DNA of 46,608 nt from Sphaerotilus sp. (GCF_013299175.1 NZ_JAAFKF010000017.1:1-46608), one strand, 5' to 3'; counted from the stretch's first letter, positions 34,992 to 43,475 are shown. Made by a program: numbers and translations. Notes: generated by a model not told the origin, from the sequence alone.

Positions 34992-36365
34992 ATGAGCTTC
35001 GCCGTCTTTCTGCTGTATGTATTCCTGAGCTTTTTCCGGCCCATCGAGCTGTTCGTGCCCGAAATCGCCGAGTTCCGACCCATGCTGGTGCTCTGGAGCA
35101 TCGCCTTCGTCATGGCAGCCAGTCGGGCGGTGGTGCGCAAGCAGATCGCGGCGCGGGCCATCGATTTCAAGCTGCTGTTCGGCTTCATGCTGACGCTGGG
35201 CCTGTCGCTGCTGGTCAATGGCTGGGCGGGTGGCGCCTTCGCGGCGATGAACGAGTTCACCACCTCGTCGATGCTGTTCGTGCTGGTGGCGCTGAACGTG
35301 ACCGATCTGGGTCGGCTCAAGAAGACCTGCGCGGCGGTGGTGCTGTCGATGCTGATCGCTGCCGGCTTCGGCATCCAGGCGTTCCACACCGGCCAGTACG
35401 CCACGCAGCTCGTGCTGCGCCAGACGGCGCCCAGCCACGAGGACGAAGACCCGAGCCGTGCGCCGCCATCCTCCGCGTCGGAGATCCCGGCCCAGGACAC
35501 GACCGGCTGGTACCTCTGGCGCGTGCGTGGCCAGGGTTTCCTGAGCGACCCGAACGACTTCTCGCAGGTGCTGGTGATGTGCCTGCCGCTGCTGTGGGCT
35601 GTCTGGCGCACGGGCAAGTACCTGCAGAACCTGCTGTTCGTGCTCGCCCCCGGCGTGGTGATGGGCTATGCGATCTTCCTCAGCCAGTCGCGCGGGGCGA
35701 TGCTGGGGGCGGCGTCGCTGCTGTTCTTCCTGGTGCGCGACTGGCTGGGCACGACCAAGACCACCGTGCTGATGGCGCTCGGCGGTGCGGGCTTCATCGC
35801 CGCCAGCGCCATCGGCGGCCGGGCCATCTCCTCGAAGGAGCAATCGGCAGCCGAGCGCATCGAAGCGTGGTCGGTGGGTCTGGAGCTGCTGAAGTGGAAG
35901 CCCGCCTTCGGCGTCGGCTACGGCAACTTCATCGACCACAACCCGCTGACCGCCCACAACTCCTTTGTGCTGTGTTTTGCGGAGTTGGGGCTGGTCGGTT
36001 ATTTCCTGTGGATCGGCATGATCGTGCTGGCCTACAAAAGCCTGACGGCCGTGATCGACACCCTGCCCAGCCGCAACCCGAGCCGGCAATTGGTTGCCTT
36101 GCTGCGCAATTCGCTGGTGGGTTTTCTGGTTTGCGCATGGTTCCTCTCGCGCACTTACCAGCCCGTGCTGTATTTCTTGCTCGCATTGTGCATTTCTGCC
36201 TGGTATTGCGCCACGCAATCTCCCGGCATGACCGACCGGGATTCCCCGGCTTATCAACGCATACACGACATCAAGTGGGTGAAAAGCACTTTGTGGATGA
36301 TGGCTTTCACGATTTTTGCAGTAAAGGCATTCGTGATTTCGCACAACGGTGGCGGCGGCGGCTGA
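34992..36365 (+). CDS. O-antigen ligase/polymerase (Wzy-type) membrane protein
   Basis: This 457-residue polytopic inner-membrane protein has about ten hydrophobic segments. A hydrophilic periplasmic loop at about 143-178 precedes the conserved VRGQGFLSDPNDFSQ motif. A late loop has HNPLTAHNSFVLCFAELG before the next helix, the Wzy_C/O-antigen ligase pattern. It would polymerise or ligate glycan units on the periplasmic side. Similar proteins occur in exosortase-linked glycosylation systems, but no exosortase is seen here. The ATG at 34992 is preferred to an upstream GTG at 34968. It starts a run of plus-strand polysaccharide genes. The last residues are a short Gly run. Confidence 0.87.
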   Translation: MSFAVFLLYVFLSFFRPIELFVPEIAEFRPMLVLWSIAFVMAASRAVVRKQIAARAIDFKLLFGFMLTLGLSLLVNGWAGGAFAAMNEFTTSSMLFVLVALNVTDLGRLKKTCAAVVLSMLIAAGFGIQAFHTGQYATQLVLRQTAPSHEDEDPSRAPPSSASEIPAQDTTGWYLWRVRGQGFLSDPNDFSQVLVMCLPLLWAVWRTGKYLQNLLFVLAPGVVMGYAIFLSQSRGAMLGAASLLFFLVRDWLGTTKTTVLMALGGAGFIAASAIGGRAISSKEQSAAERIEAWSVGLELLKWKPAFGVGYGNFIDHNPLTAHNSFVLCFAELGLVGYFLWIGMIVLAYKSLTAVIDTLPSRNPSRQLVALLRNSLVGFLVCAWFLSRTYQPVLYFLLALCISAWYCATQSPGMTDRDSPAYQRIHDIKWVKSTLWMMAFTIFAVKAFVISHNGGGGG

Positions 36366-36515
36366 GCTTCAGCAAATCAGGGTCTTCCCGGACCCGCAGG
36401 CGGTGCTAGAGTTCGGCCGATCCTGTTTTGCAAGCGTCCCAGCCACCGATCCTGCGTCCATGCGTTGGGCATCGGCGCAGATTTTCACCACACCAAAACA
36501 CACCAAAAGGTTCCG

Positions 36516-37709
36516 ATGAGTGTCGTGCTTGTCATTTTCGTGCTGTTGGCGGTCATCGCTGGCGTCGTCACAGTGTTCATTCGCCAGCGCAATATCGAGA
36601 CCTGGCTGGCCAGCTACCTGAAGCAGGATTGGCGGGCGCCGGCACCTGTGCCGGCTGGTGTGACCAAGCATGTGATGTTCTGCTTCGTCGATCACTACGA
36701 GCCGATGTGGAAAAAACCGGACTACGCCACCGAGTGCAAGCGCGTGGCCCGCTGGCGCCAGGAATATCCCGCCCTGTGCGCCCCGTTCAAGGACGCCGAT
36801 GGCCGCGGCCCGATCCACAGTTTCTTCTATCCTGAAGAGGAATACCGCCCCGAGCACCTCGACCCGCTGGTCGAAATCTGCCGCATGGGACTGGGCGAGA
36901 TCGAGATCCACCTGCACCACGACAAGGACACCGAGGCCGGCCTGCGCGAAAAGCTGCGCCGCTTCACGCAGTTGCTGGTCGATCGCCATGACGCGCTGCC
37001 GGTCGATCCGGTCACGAAACAGCCGCGCTGGGCCTTCATCCACGGCAACTGGGCGCTGGACAACTCGCACCCGGATGGCTATGGCTGCGGAGTCAACAAC
37101 GAGCTGATCGTGCTGCGCGAGGAAGGCTGCTATGTGGACTACACCTTCCCGGCCTCGCCCGATCCCTGCCAGACCTCGACGATCAACCAGATCTACTACG
37201 CCAAGGACGACCCCCACGCCTGCAAGTCGCACGACACCGGCGTGCGCGTGAAGGTCGGCGGCCAGCCCTCGGGCGACCTGATGCTGATCCAGGGTCCGCT
37301 GGGTTTCAAGTGGAACGACCGCAAGTTCGGCATCATCCCGCGCATCGAGAACTCGGACATCCGCACGAGCTGCCCGCCGACGCCCGACCGCGTGGATGCG
37401 TGGATCGAGACCGGCATCCACGTCGAAGGCAAGCCGGAGTGGTTGTTCGTCAAGATCCACACCCACGGCACCCAGGAGCGCGACATGGACACGCTGCTCG
37501 GCGAGCCGATGCGGCGCACCTACGAACACCTGCACGCCAAGTACAACGACGGCCGTGACTGGAAGCTGCACTACGTCAGCGCCCGCGAGATGTACAACAT
37601 CGTCAAGGCGGCCGAACAGGGTCTGCCGGGCGAGCCGGGCGAGTACCGCGACCTGGTGATCCCGCGCCCCGGCTACCGCGACACGGCCGCCACCACGGCG
37701 CAGGGCTGA
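36516..37709 (+). CDS. Uncharacterised membrane-anchored protein, polysaccharide-deacetylase-like
   Basis: This 397-residue protein has an N-terminal membrane anchor (3-22), so the rest is probably periplasmic. Blocks resembling the NodB/CE4 deacetylase barrel occur in order: FCFVDHYEP (55-63), EIEIHLHHD (128-136), FIHGNWALDNS (174-184) and FVKIHTHG (311-318). The Asp/His-rich ends of these strands could bind a metal. I recognise it only as a conserved uncharacterised protein of polysaccharide loci; the deacetylase assignment is inferred from motif order. AAAAGG five bases before the ATG supports the start. An ACACCAAAA repeat in tandem (36490-36498, 36500-36508) precedes it. The family-2 glycosyltransferase gene follows after four bases. 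Confidence 0.82.
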   Translation: MSVVLVIFVLLAVIAGVVTVFIRQRNIETWLASYLKQDWRAPAPVPAGVTKHVMFCFVDHYEPMWKKPDYATECKRVARWRQEYPALCAPFKDADGRGPIHSFFYPEEEYRPEHLDPLVEICRMGLGEIEIHLHHDKDTEAGLREKLRRFTQLLVDRHDALPVDPVTKQPRWAFIHGNWALDNSHPDGYGCGVNNELIVLREEGCYVDYTFPASPDPCQTSTINQIYYAKDDPHACKSHDTGVRVKVGGQPSGDLMLIQGPLGFKWNDRKFGIIPRIENSDIRTSCPPTPDRVDAWIETGIHVEGKPEWLFVKIHTHGTQERDMDTLLGEPMRRTYEHLHAKYNDGRDWKLHYVSAREMYNIVKAAEQGLPGEPGEYRDLVIPRPGYRDTAATTAQG

Positions 37710-37713
37710 GCCG

Positions 37714-38925
37714 GTGCTGCACACGCTGCTGGCCTGCGTCGCCATCGGGGGTGTCGTGGCGGTCGTCTACTCGTATGCGCTGTATCCGGTGGTGCTGTTT
37801 GTCATCGGGTCGGTGGTGCAGGGCCTGCGCGACGTGGGTTTTGTCTTCCGCAAGCGCGACCGCCGCATCGACGCCGGCCATGCCGAGACCGAACCGCAGT
37901 GGCCCCCGGTGGCCATCGTCATCTCGGCCTACAACGAAGAGACGCACATCGTCTCGCGCATCGAGAACCTGCTGGCGCTCGACTACCCGGCCGACAAGCT
38001 GCACGCCTACATCGGCTCCGACGGCAGCCGCGACCGCACGGCCGAGCTGATGGTGCAGTTCAAGGACGAACCCCGCGTCGTCGCCCTGCCCTTCGAGGTC
38101 AACCGCGGCAAGGCCAGCGTGCTGAACGACCTGGTGTCGCGGACCAGCGAGCCGATCGTGGTGTTCTCGGACGCCAACACCTACTTCGAACGCAGCGCCC
38201 TGAAGCGGCTGGTGGCGCGCTTCCAGGATCCGAAGGTCGGCGGCGTCACGGGCGAGCTGCGCCTGATGGGCAACGACGGTGACAACCAGGACAGCCTGTA
38301 CTGGCGCATCGAGCAGTTCCTGAAGTTCTTCGAGGCCCGCATCGGCGCGCTGCTCGGAGCCAATGGCGCGATCTACGCCATCCGCCGCACCCTGTGGCAG
38401 CCGCTGCGGCCGGACACGGTCTGCGACGACTTCTGCGTGGCGATGAACGTGTCGGCGGCGGGGCATCGGCTGGTGTACGAACCGAAAGCCTGGGCGGAAG
38501 AGGACACGCCCGAGCAGATCGGCGAAGAGGTCAAGCGCCGCATCCGCATCGGCATCGGCAATTTCCAGGCACTGGCCCGGCACCCCCAGTACCTGACCCG
38601 CACCTCGCTGGCCACCGCCTTCGCCTACGTCTCGCACAAGGTCTTGCGCTGGACGGCACCGCACCTGCTGCTGCTCGCGCTGGCGGCGTCGGTCACGCTG
38701 GCCGTCACCGAATCCTCGTCGGGCTGGGCCGTGTATGCGCTGGCACAGGCGGGAAGCTACATGCTGGCCTGGGCGGGCTGGCGGCTGACGACGCGGGGCG
38801 TGAAGCTGCCGACGCTGGTCAAGCTGGCGGCCTTCCTGTTTGCGCTGAACTGGGCGTTCCTGGTGGCGTCCTGGCGCTTTTCGACCGGGCGGGCCAGCGG
38901 AAGCTGGGGCCGCACCAGCCGTTGA
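37714..38925 (+). CDS. Membrane glycosyltransferase, family 2
   Basis: This 403-residue inner-membrane GT-A enzyme has a membrane helix at about 8-35. The catalytic domain has VAIVISAYNEE (66-76), D103 in GSDGSRD, SDAN (152-155) in place of a strict DxD, GANGAIYAIR (215-224), the acid pair DDF (238-240) and RRIRIGIGNFQ, a variant of the QxxRW region. Three hydrophobic segments follow at the C-terminus. This is the layout of processive or polyprenyl-linked family-2 enzymes such as those for hyaluronan or cellulose-like polymers; the product is unknown. The start is GTG, four bases after the preceding stop, with AGGG eight bases upstream. Confidence 0.9.
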   Translation: MLHTLLACVAIGGVVAVVYSYALYPVVLFVIGSVVQGLRDVGFVFRKRDRRIDAGHAETEPQWPPVAIVISAYNEETHIVSRIENLLALDYPADKLHAYIGSDGSRDRTAELMVQFKDEPRVVALPFEVNRGKASVLNDLVSRTSEPIVVFSDANTYFERSALKRLVARFQDPKVGGVTGELRLMGNDGDNQDSLYWRIEQFLKFFEARIGALLGANGAIYAIRRTLWQPLRPDTVCDDFCVAMNVSAAGHRLVYEPKAWAEEDTPEQIGEEVKRRIRIGIGNFQALARHPQYLTRTSLATAFAYVSHKVLRWTAPHLLLLALAASVTLAVTESSSGWAVYALAQAGSYMLAWAGWRLTTRGVKLPTLVKLAAFLFALNWAFLVASWRFSTGRASGSWGRTSR

Positions 38926-38997
38926 AAGAGCCGCAGACTCCGGCGTCCTTGCCGTGAAGTCCTTGAAATCCTTGAAGCATCACCAGGAGTGCATACC

Positions 38998-40098
38998 GTG
39001 TTAAGGGTAGGAATCATCGGCTGCGGCAAGATTGCCGACGGCCACGTAGAACAGATCCGCGCCATCGGCCGCGGCGAGGTGGTGGCCGTGTGCGACCGCG
39101 AACCGCTGATGGCCGAGCAGCTCGCCGTGCGGCTGAAGATCCCCGGCCGCTACGACGACGCCGCGGAGATGTTCGCCAAGGAGCGGCTCGACGTGGTCCA
39201 CATCGCCACGCCGCCGGACTCGCACCTCTTCCTCGCGAAGATGGCGTTCGCCGCCGGCTGCCATGTGTTCATGGAAAAGCCGTTTGCGCTGACCGCGGCG
39301 CAGACACGCGAGATCCTGGCGCTGGCTGCACAGGCCGGGCGCAAGGCGGGGGTGAACTACCTCTACAACTACGAGACGCCGGGGCTGGAACTCGAAGAGC
39401 TGGTCCGCAAAGGCACGCTCGGCGAGATCGTCCACCTCGACACCAACTATGGCTACAACCTCGCGGGCGACTACGGGCTGGCCGTGATGACCGATCCGGG
39501 TCATTGGGTGCATCGCCTGCCGGGCAAGCTGTTCCACAACGTGCTCGACCATGTGCTGGCCAAGGTCATCCCCTTCCTGGGCGACGAGATCGACACCCGC
39601 GTGCTCGCCTTCCGCCGCCGCGGCCCGACCGGCAGCGCCATCGTGGACGCGATGCCCGACGAGCTGCGCTTCATCCTGCGCAGCGGCGGCGTCACCGTGA
39701 GCGGCAACGTCAGCGCCCACGGCCGCCCGGTGCCGCACACGCTGAAAGTCGTCGGCACGAACGATTCGGTCGAGCTGGATTACACGGCGCGCACGCTGGT
39801 CCAGGCGTCGCGCTGGTCGGCGCCGAGTGCGCTGGGTCGGCAGTTCATGGCGTGGACACAGGCCAGGCAACTCGCCGCCAATGGCCGCCGCAACATCACC
39901 CGCTTCCGCAAGTACGAGTTCCACTACTTCCAGTGCATGCGCGTGCTGCTGGACCGCTTCTATGACGCCGTGGAAGGCAAGGGTCCGGACCCGATCCCGC
40001 CCGAGCAGATCCTGCGCGTGTGCCAAGTGATCGACCAGATCGTCGTGGGCGTGGACGCCTGCATGGCGGAGCAGAACGCCAAGGAGGTCGCAGCATGA
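38998..40098 (+). CDS. Gfo/Idh/MocA family oxidoreductase
   Basis: This is a 366-residue NAD(P)-dependent sugar oxidoreductase. The Rossmann N-terminus reads MLRVGIIGCGKIADGH, with HIATPPDSH and the family MEKPFAL motif (lysine of EKP near the nicotinamide), and a C-terminal beta-sheet substrate domain. In polysaccharide loci such enzymes typically oxidise or reduce nucleotide-sugar ring carbons. I chose the GTG at 38998, with AGGAG eight bases upstream. The GTG at 38989, the open limit, lies within that ribosome binding site. The last four bases (ATGA) overlap the start of the epimerase gene, so the two are translationally coupled. Confidence 0.9.
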   Translation: MLRVGIIGCGKIADGHVEQIRAIGRGEVVAVCDREPLMAEQLAVRLKIPGRYDDAAEMFAKERLDVVHIATPPDSHLFLAKMAFAAGCHVFMEKPFALTAAQTREILALAAQAGRKAGVNYLYNYETPGLELEELVRKGTLGEIVHLDTNYGYNLAGDYGLAVMTDPGHWVHRLPGKLFHNVLDHVLAKVIPFLGDEIDTRVLAFRRRGPTGSAIVDAMPDELRFILRSGGVTVSGNVSAHGRPVPHTLKVVGTNDSVELDYTARTLVQASRWSAPSALGRQFMAWTQARQLAANGRRNITRFRKYEFHYFQCMRVLLDRFYDAVEGKGPDPIPPEQILRVCQVIDQIVVGVDACMAEQNAKEVAA

Positions 40099-41105
40099 AG
40101 ATCCTCGTCACCGGCGCCGGCGGTTTCCTCGGCAAGCAGATCGCCCGCAGCCTGCTGATGCAGGGTCAGAACGACCTGCGGCTGCATTTCCGCAACAAGG
40201 CGCCCGCCGGCTTCATCGAGTCGCTGGTCCGGGAGTTCCCGCAGGCGCAGGTCGAGACCGCGGCGGCCAACTTGCTGTCCCGTGGTTCGTTCGACGCGAT
40301 GCTGCAGGGTGTGGACTGCGTGATCCACGCGGCGGCCGGCATGAAAGGCGCCGCAGCCGACATGTTCGCCAACACCGTCATGGGCAGCCGCAACGTGTTC
40401 GAGGCGTGCGGCAAGACGGGCATCAAGCGCATCACGCTGATCAGCTCATTCGCCGTCTACAAGACCGACGAGATGCAACCTGGTGACACGCTGGGCGAGC
40501 AGACACCCATCGAGCCGGTCGGCGTGGACAAAGGCCCCTACGGCTACGCCAAGACGCGCCAGGAACACATGTTCATGGACTACGCGAAACAGTACGGCTT
40601 CGAGACGGTGGTGCTGCGTCCCGGCGTGATCTACGGGCCGGGCGGTGGTGCGCTGTCGCCGCGGGTCGGGCTGAAGGCGATGGGGCTGTTCGCGAGCCTG
40701 GGCAACGGGGCGCTGCTGCCGCTGACGTATGTCGAGAACTGCGCCGATGCGGTGGCGCGGGCGGCGGTGCATGCGCCGAATGGCAGCGCGTTTGCCGTCA
40801 CCGACGACAACATCCCGACCTGCCGCCAGTACCTCGACGGCTACCTGAAGAACGTGCAGAAGATGCGCGTGGTGCCGCTGTCGTTCGGGGTGTTCCTGTG
40901 GGTGTCGAAGAAGCTGGTGGCGTACAACAAGGCGTCCAAGGGCCAGATGCCCGCGGTCTTCACGCCCTACGTCGTCAAGTCGATGTACACGCCGATCCGC
41001 TACAGCAACGACGGCTTGAAGCGCATCGGCTGGACCCAGCGCGTGCCGACCGCCGACGGACTCAGCCGGACCTACGCCTGGTTGAAGGCGCAGCCACCAC
41101 GCTGA
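40095..41105 (+). CDS. NAD-dependent epimerase/dehydratase (extended SDR)
   Basis: This 336-residue extended short-chain dehydrogenase/reductase has the nucleotide loop GAGGFLG (7-13), the catalytic pair Y149/K153 in GPYGYAK and the serine in ISSFAVY, followed by LRPGVIYGPG and the LTYVENCADAVA motif. Family members act on nucleotide-activated sugars; some act on steroids or flavonoids. The setting favours a nucleotide-sugar 4-epimerase, dehydratase or reductase. It begins at an ATG overlapping the oxidoreductase stop. Its 3' end overlaps the convergent small Feo-operon gene by 44 bases. Confidence 0.9.
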   Translation: MKILVTGAGGFLGKQIARSLLMQGQNDLRLHFRNKAPAGFIESLVREFPQAQVETAAANLLSRGSFDAMLQGVDCVIHAAAGMKGAAADMFANTVMGSRNVFEACGKTGIKRITLISSFAVYKTDEMQPGDTLGEQTPIEPVGVDKGPYGYAKTRQEHMFMDYAKQYGFETVVLRPGVIYGPGGGALSPRVGLKAMGLFASLGNGALLPLTYVENCADAVARAAVHAPNGSAFAVTDDNIPTCRQYLDGYLKNVQKMRVVPLSFGVFLWVSKKLVAYNKASKGQMPAVFTPYVVKSMYTPIRYSNDGLKRIGWTQRVPTADGLSRTYAWLKAQPPR

Positions 41106-41325
41106 GTTTCTGTGCCGGGGGGCTGGTGCTGGTGCCACAGGCACTGCCAGTCCCCGGCGAGGCGCTGCATCCCCCGCAGCCGCTGCCACATCCCGCAGAG
41201 GCAGACACCCCCGCGCGGCGCCCAAGCTTCAGCTTGAGCACGCGCGTGGCGGTGTGCCACAAGGCCCAGCCACAGGCCGCGGCGATCACGGTGGCTTCGA
41301 AGGCGGCATAGAGCGTCGTCGTCAT
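41062..41325 (-). CDS. Small Feo-associated Cys-rich membrane protein (DUF6587-like)
   Basis: This 87-residue protein has one N-terminal hydrophobic helix (about 5-24), a basic segment (VLKLKLGRR) and a Cys cluster GCGSGCGGC (45-53) with one more cysteine at 63. It starts at an ATG overlapping the feoB stop (ATGA), so it is the third gene of the feo operon. Small Cys-rich membrane proteins commonly follow feoB in proteobacteria; a role in FeoB assembly or iron handling is inferred. The C-terminal part is low-complexity and overlaps the epimerase gene on the other strand, so the exact end of functional sequence is unsure. Confidence 0.75.
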   Translation of the reverse strand: MTTTLYAAFEATVIAAACGWALWHTATRVLKLKLGRRAGVSASAGCGSGCGGCSASPGTGSACGTSTSPPAQKLSVVAAPSTRRRSG

Positions 41326-43154
41326 GTCAGTGCCTTGGCGATGTGGAAGGTGATGAAGGCCGCGCCGTAGGCCAGCGCGGTCAGGTAGGCCGCCGACAGC
41401 CACATCGTGCGCGCCGAGTTGGTCTCGCGGCGGATGACGGCCAGCGTCGAGATGCACTGTGGCGCGAACACGAACCACGCCAGCAGCGACAGTGCCGTCG
41501 GCAAGCCCCACTGTGCGCCGATCAGGCCGGAGAGCTGCTGGGTGGCGGCTGCACTGGTGTCGGACAGCGCATAGACCGTGGCCAGCGCGCCGACGACGAC
41601 CTCGCGCGCCGCCATGCCCGGCACCAGCGCGATGCAGATCTGCCAGTTGAACCCGATCGGCGCGAACACGAACTCCAGCGCGTGGCCGATCATGCCGGCG
41701 AAGCTGTAGGAGATCGCGGCACCCGTGGCACCCTCGGGCGGTGCAGGAAAGCTGCCCAGGCCCCACAGCAGCACGGTCAGCGACAGGATGACCGTGCCGA
41801 CGCGGCGGATGAAGATGCGCGCCCGCTCCAGCAGGCCGATCGCCAGATCGCGCGGGTTCGGCAGCCGGTAGGCCGGCAGCTCCAGCAGCAGCGGCTGCTC
41901 GGTATCACCCTGTCCTGCAAACCAGCGTTTGAGCACCATCGACACCCCCACCGCGCTGGCGATGCCCGCGACATAGAGCGTGAAGAGCACCAAACCCTGC
42001 AGATTGAAGACGCCGCCCACCACCCGATCGGGGATGAAGGCGCCGATCAGCAGTGCGTAGACCGGCAGCCGCGCCGAGCAGGTCATCAGCGGTGCGACGA
42101 GGATGGTGACGAGGCGGTCGCGCGGGTGCTGGATGCTGCGGGTGGCCATGATGCCGGGCACGGCGCAGGCGAAGCTCGACAACAGCGGGATGAACGAGCG
42201 CCCCGACAACCCTGCGCCGACCATCAGCCGGTCGAGCAGGAAGGCCGCGCGTGGCAGGTAACCGGATTCTTCGAGCGCCAGGATGAACAGGAACAGGATC
42301 AGGATCTGCGGCAGGAACACCAGCACGCCACCCGCCCCGGCGAGCACGCCATCCGTCAGCAGCCCGCGCAGCGGCCCTTCCGGCACCACGCCGTTGACCA
42401 GCGCGGTGAGCCAGGCCATGCCCGCCTTGATGCCCTCCATCAGCGGCCCGGCCCACGAGAACACCGCCTGGAACATCAGCAGCAGCAGCGCCGCCAGCAC
42501 CAGCGGACCCCAGACCGGGTGCAGCAGCACGGCGTCCAGGCGTTCATCGCGCAGGCTCACCGTGTCGTTGAATGTCACGGTCTGCGCGAGCAGGCGCGCG
42601 GTCTCGGCGTGCAGATCGGCGGGGGTGGCCACCGTCGGCACGGGCGGCACTCCCCGGTCCAGCAGCTCGACCAGCGCCCGCGCGCCGTCGTGCTGCACGG
42701 CGATCGCTTCGACCACTGGCACACCCAGCGCCCGACCCAGCGCGGCGGCGTCGATCTGCATGCCCAGCCGGCGCGCCTCGTCCATCATGTTGAGCACCAG
42801 CACCATCGGCCGGCCCAGCGCCCGTACCTCCAGCGCAAAACGCAGGTGCAGCCGCAGGTTGGTGGCCGAAACGACCGTGATCAGCACGTCCGGCAGCGGC
42901 TCGCTCGCCAGCTCGCCCAGGCACACGGCGCGGGTCACGGCCTCGTCCGGGCTTTTCGGCTGCAGGCTGTAGGCGCCGGGCAGGTCGAGGAGGCGGAACC
43001 TGCGCCCGGACGGCCCGACGAAATGCCCCTCCTTGCGCTCGACGGTGACGCCGGTGTAGTTGGCGACCTTCTGGCGGCTGCCGGTCAGGCGGTTGAACAG
43101 GGCGGTCTTGCCGCAATTGGGGTTGCCGACCAGGGCAAGGTGGGCGGTGTTCAT
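41322..43154 (-). CDS. feoB: Ferrous iron transport protein B
   Basis: FeoB imports Fe2+ across the inner membrane. The 610-residue protein has the N-terminal G domain: G1 GNPNCGKT (10-17), G2 NYTGVTVE, G3 DLPG (57-60) and G4 NMMD (122-125). A helical GDI-like region and the transmembrane part follow, with two Gate repeats (LSSFACAVPGIMATR and later VPGMAAREVVVG). It is shorter than E. coli FeoB (773) but normal for the shorter class in this phylum. Both ends overlap neighbours by four bases (ATGA): feoA upstream and the small Cys-rich gene downstream. Confidence 0.96.
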   Translation of the reverse strand: MNTAHLALVGNPNCGKTALFNRLTGSRQKVANYTGVTVERKEGHFVGPSGRRFRLLDLPGAYSLQPKSPDEAVTRAVCLGELASEPLPDVLITVVSATNLRLHLRFALEVRALGRPMVLVLNMMDEARRLGMQIDAAALGRALGVPVVEAIAVQHDGARALVELLDRGVPPVPTVATPADLHAETARLLAQTVTFNDTVSLRDERLDAVLLHPVWGPLVLAALLLLMFQAVFSWAGPLMEGIKAGMAWLTALVNGVVPEGPLRGLLTDGVLAGAGGVLVFLPQILILFLFILALEESGYLPRAAFLLDRLMVGAGLSGRSFIPLLSSFACAVPGIMATRSIQHPRDRLVTILVAPLMTCSARLPVYALLIGAFIPDRVVGGVFNLQGLVLFTLYVAGIASAVGVSMVLKRWFAGQGDTEQPLLLELPAYRLPNPRDLAIGLLERARIFIRRVGTVILSLTVLLWGLGSFPAPPEGATGAAISYSFAGMIGHALEFVFAPIGFNWQICIALVPGMAAREVVVGALATVYALSDTSAAATQQLSGLIGAQWGLPTALSLLAWFVFAPQCISTLAVIRRETNSARTMWLSAAYLTALAYGAAFITFHIAKALT

Positions 43155-43420
43155 GCGGGCACCGAGAGGGCGTTGAGCAGGACACGCTCGGCCTCCGCCC
43201 GCCGCAGCGCGAACCGGGTGAACCCGAGCTGCACGGCGATCGGCTCGCCCCCCAGCGGCCCGTGCGCGATGACCCGCACCCGCTCGCCTGGCACGAAGCC
43301 CAGCTCCTCCAGCCGCTGGGCGATCGGGTCATGGGCCGAGCGTGGCACGACGGCTGCGATGCTGGCGCTGACCCGCAGGGGCAGGTCGCGCAGGGACAGG
43401 GAGGGCGTGGGAGCGTTCAT
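43151..43420 (-). CDS. feoA: Ferrous iron transport protein A
   Basis: This 89-residue cytosolic protein has an SH3-like FeoA domain with RLEELGFVPGERVRVI, GPLGGEPIAVQLG and the closing FALRRAEAERV. FeoA binds or regulates FeoB. It is the first gene of a three-gene operon in which each junction is an ATGA overlap. No Shine-Dalgarno sequence precedes the ATG. A promoter-like pair and a Fur-box-like site lie just upstream and would place the transcript start at or next to the start codon. The N-terminus MNAPTPSLSL has no alternative Met. Confidence 0.95.
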   Translation of the reverse strand: MNAPTPSLSLRDLPLRVSASIAAVVPRSAHDPIAQRLEELGFVPGERVRVIAHGPLGGEPIAVQLGFTRFALRRAEAERVLLNALSVPA

Positions 43421-43426
43421 GCCAAC

Positions 43427-43457
43427 ATTCTAGGCACTAAACGCGAATCGTTTTCAA
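43427..43457 (-). promoter_or_regulatory. Candidate feoA promoter
   Basis: On the minus strand TTGAAA (43457-43452) and TAGAAT (43432-43427) are separated by 19 bases. The latter matches the -10 consensus at five of six positions. The spacing is two bases longer than ideal. The expected start of transcription is within a base or two of the feoA ATG at 43420. The Fur-like site covers the -35 element. Confidence 0.45.
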
Positions 43458-43458
43458 T
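43440..43458 (-). promoter_or_regulatory. Fur-box-like site upstream of feoA
   Basis: The minus-strand 19-mer ATTGAAAACGATTCGCGTT matches the palindromic Fur-type pattern AATGAGAATGATTCTCATT at 14 of 19 positions by my count. It ends 20 bases before the feoA start codon, over the -35 region. Repression by iron-loaded Fur is the usual control of feo operons, so the position makes sense; binding is inferred. Confidence 0.55.
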
Positions 43459-43475
43459 ACGGAATCCATGCCCCC

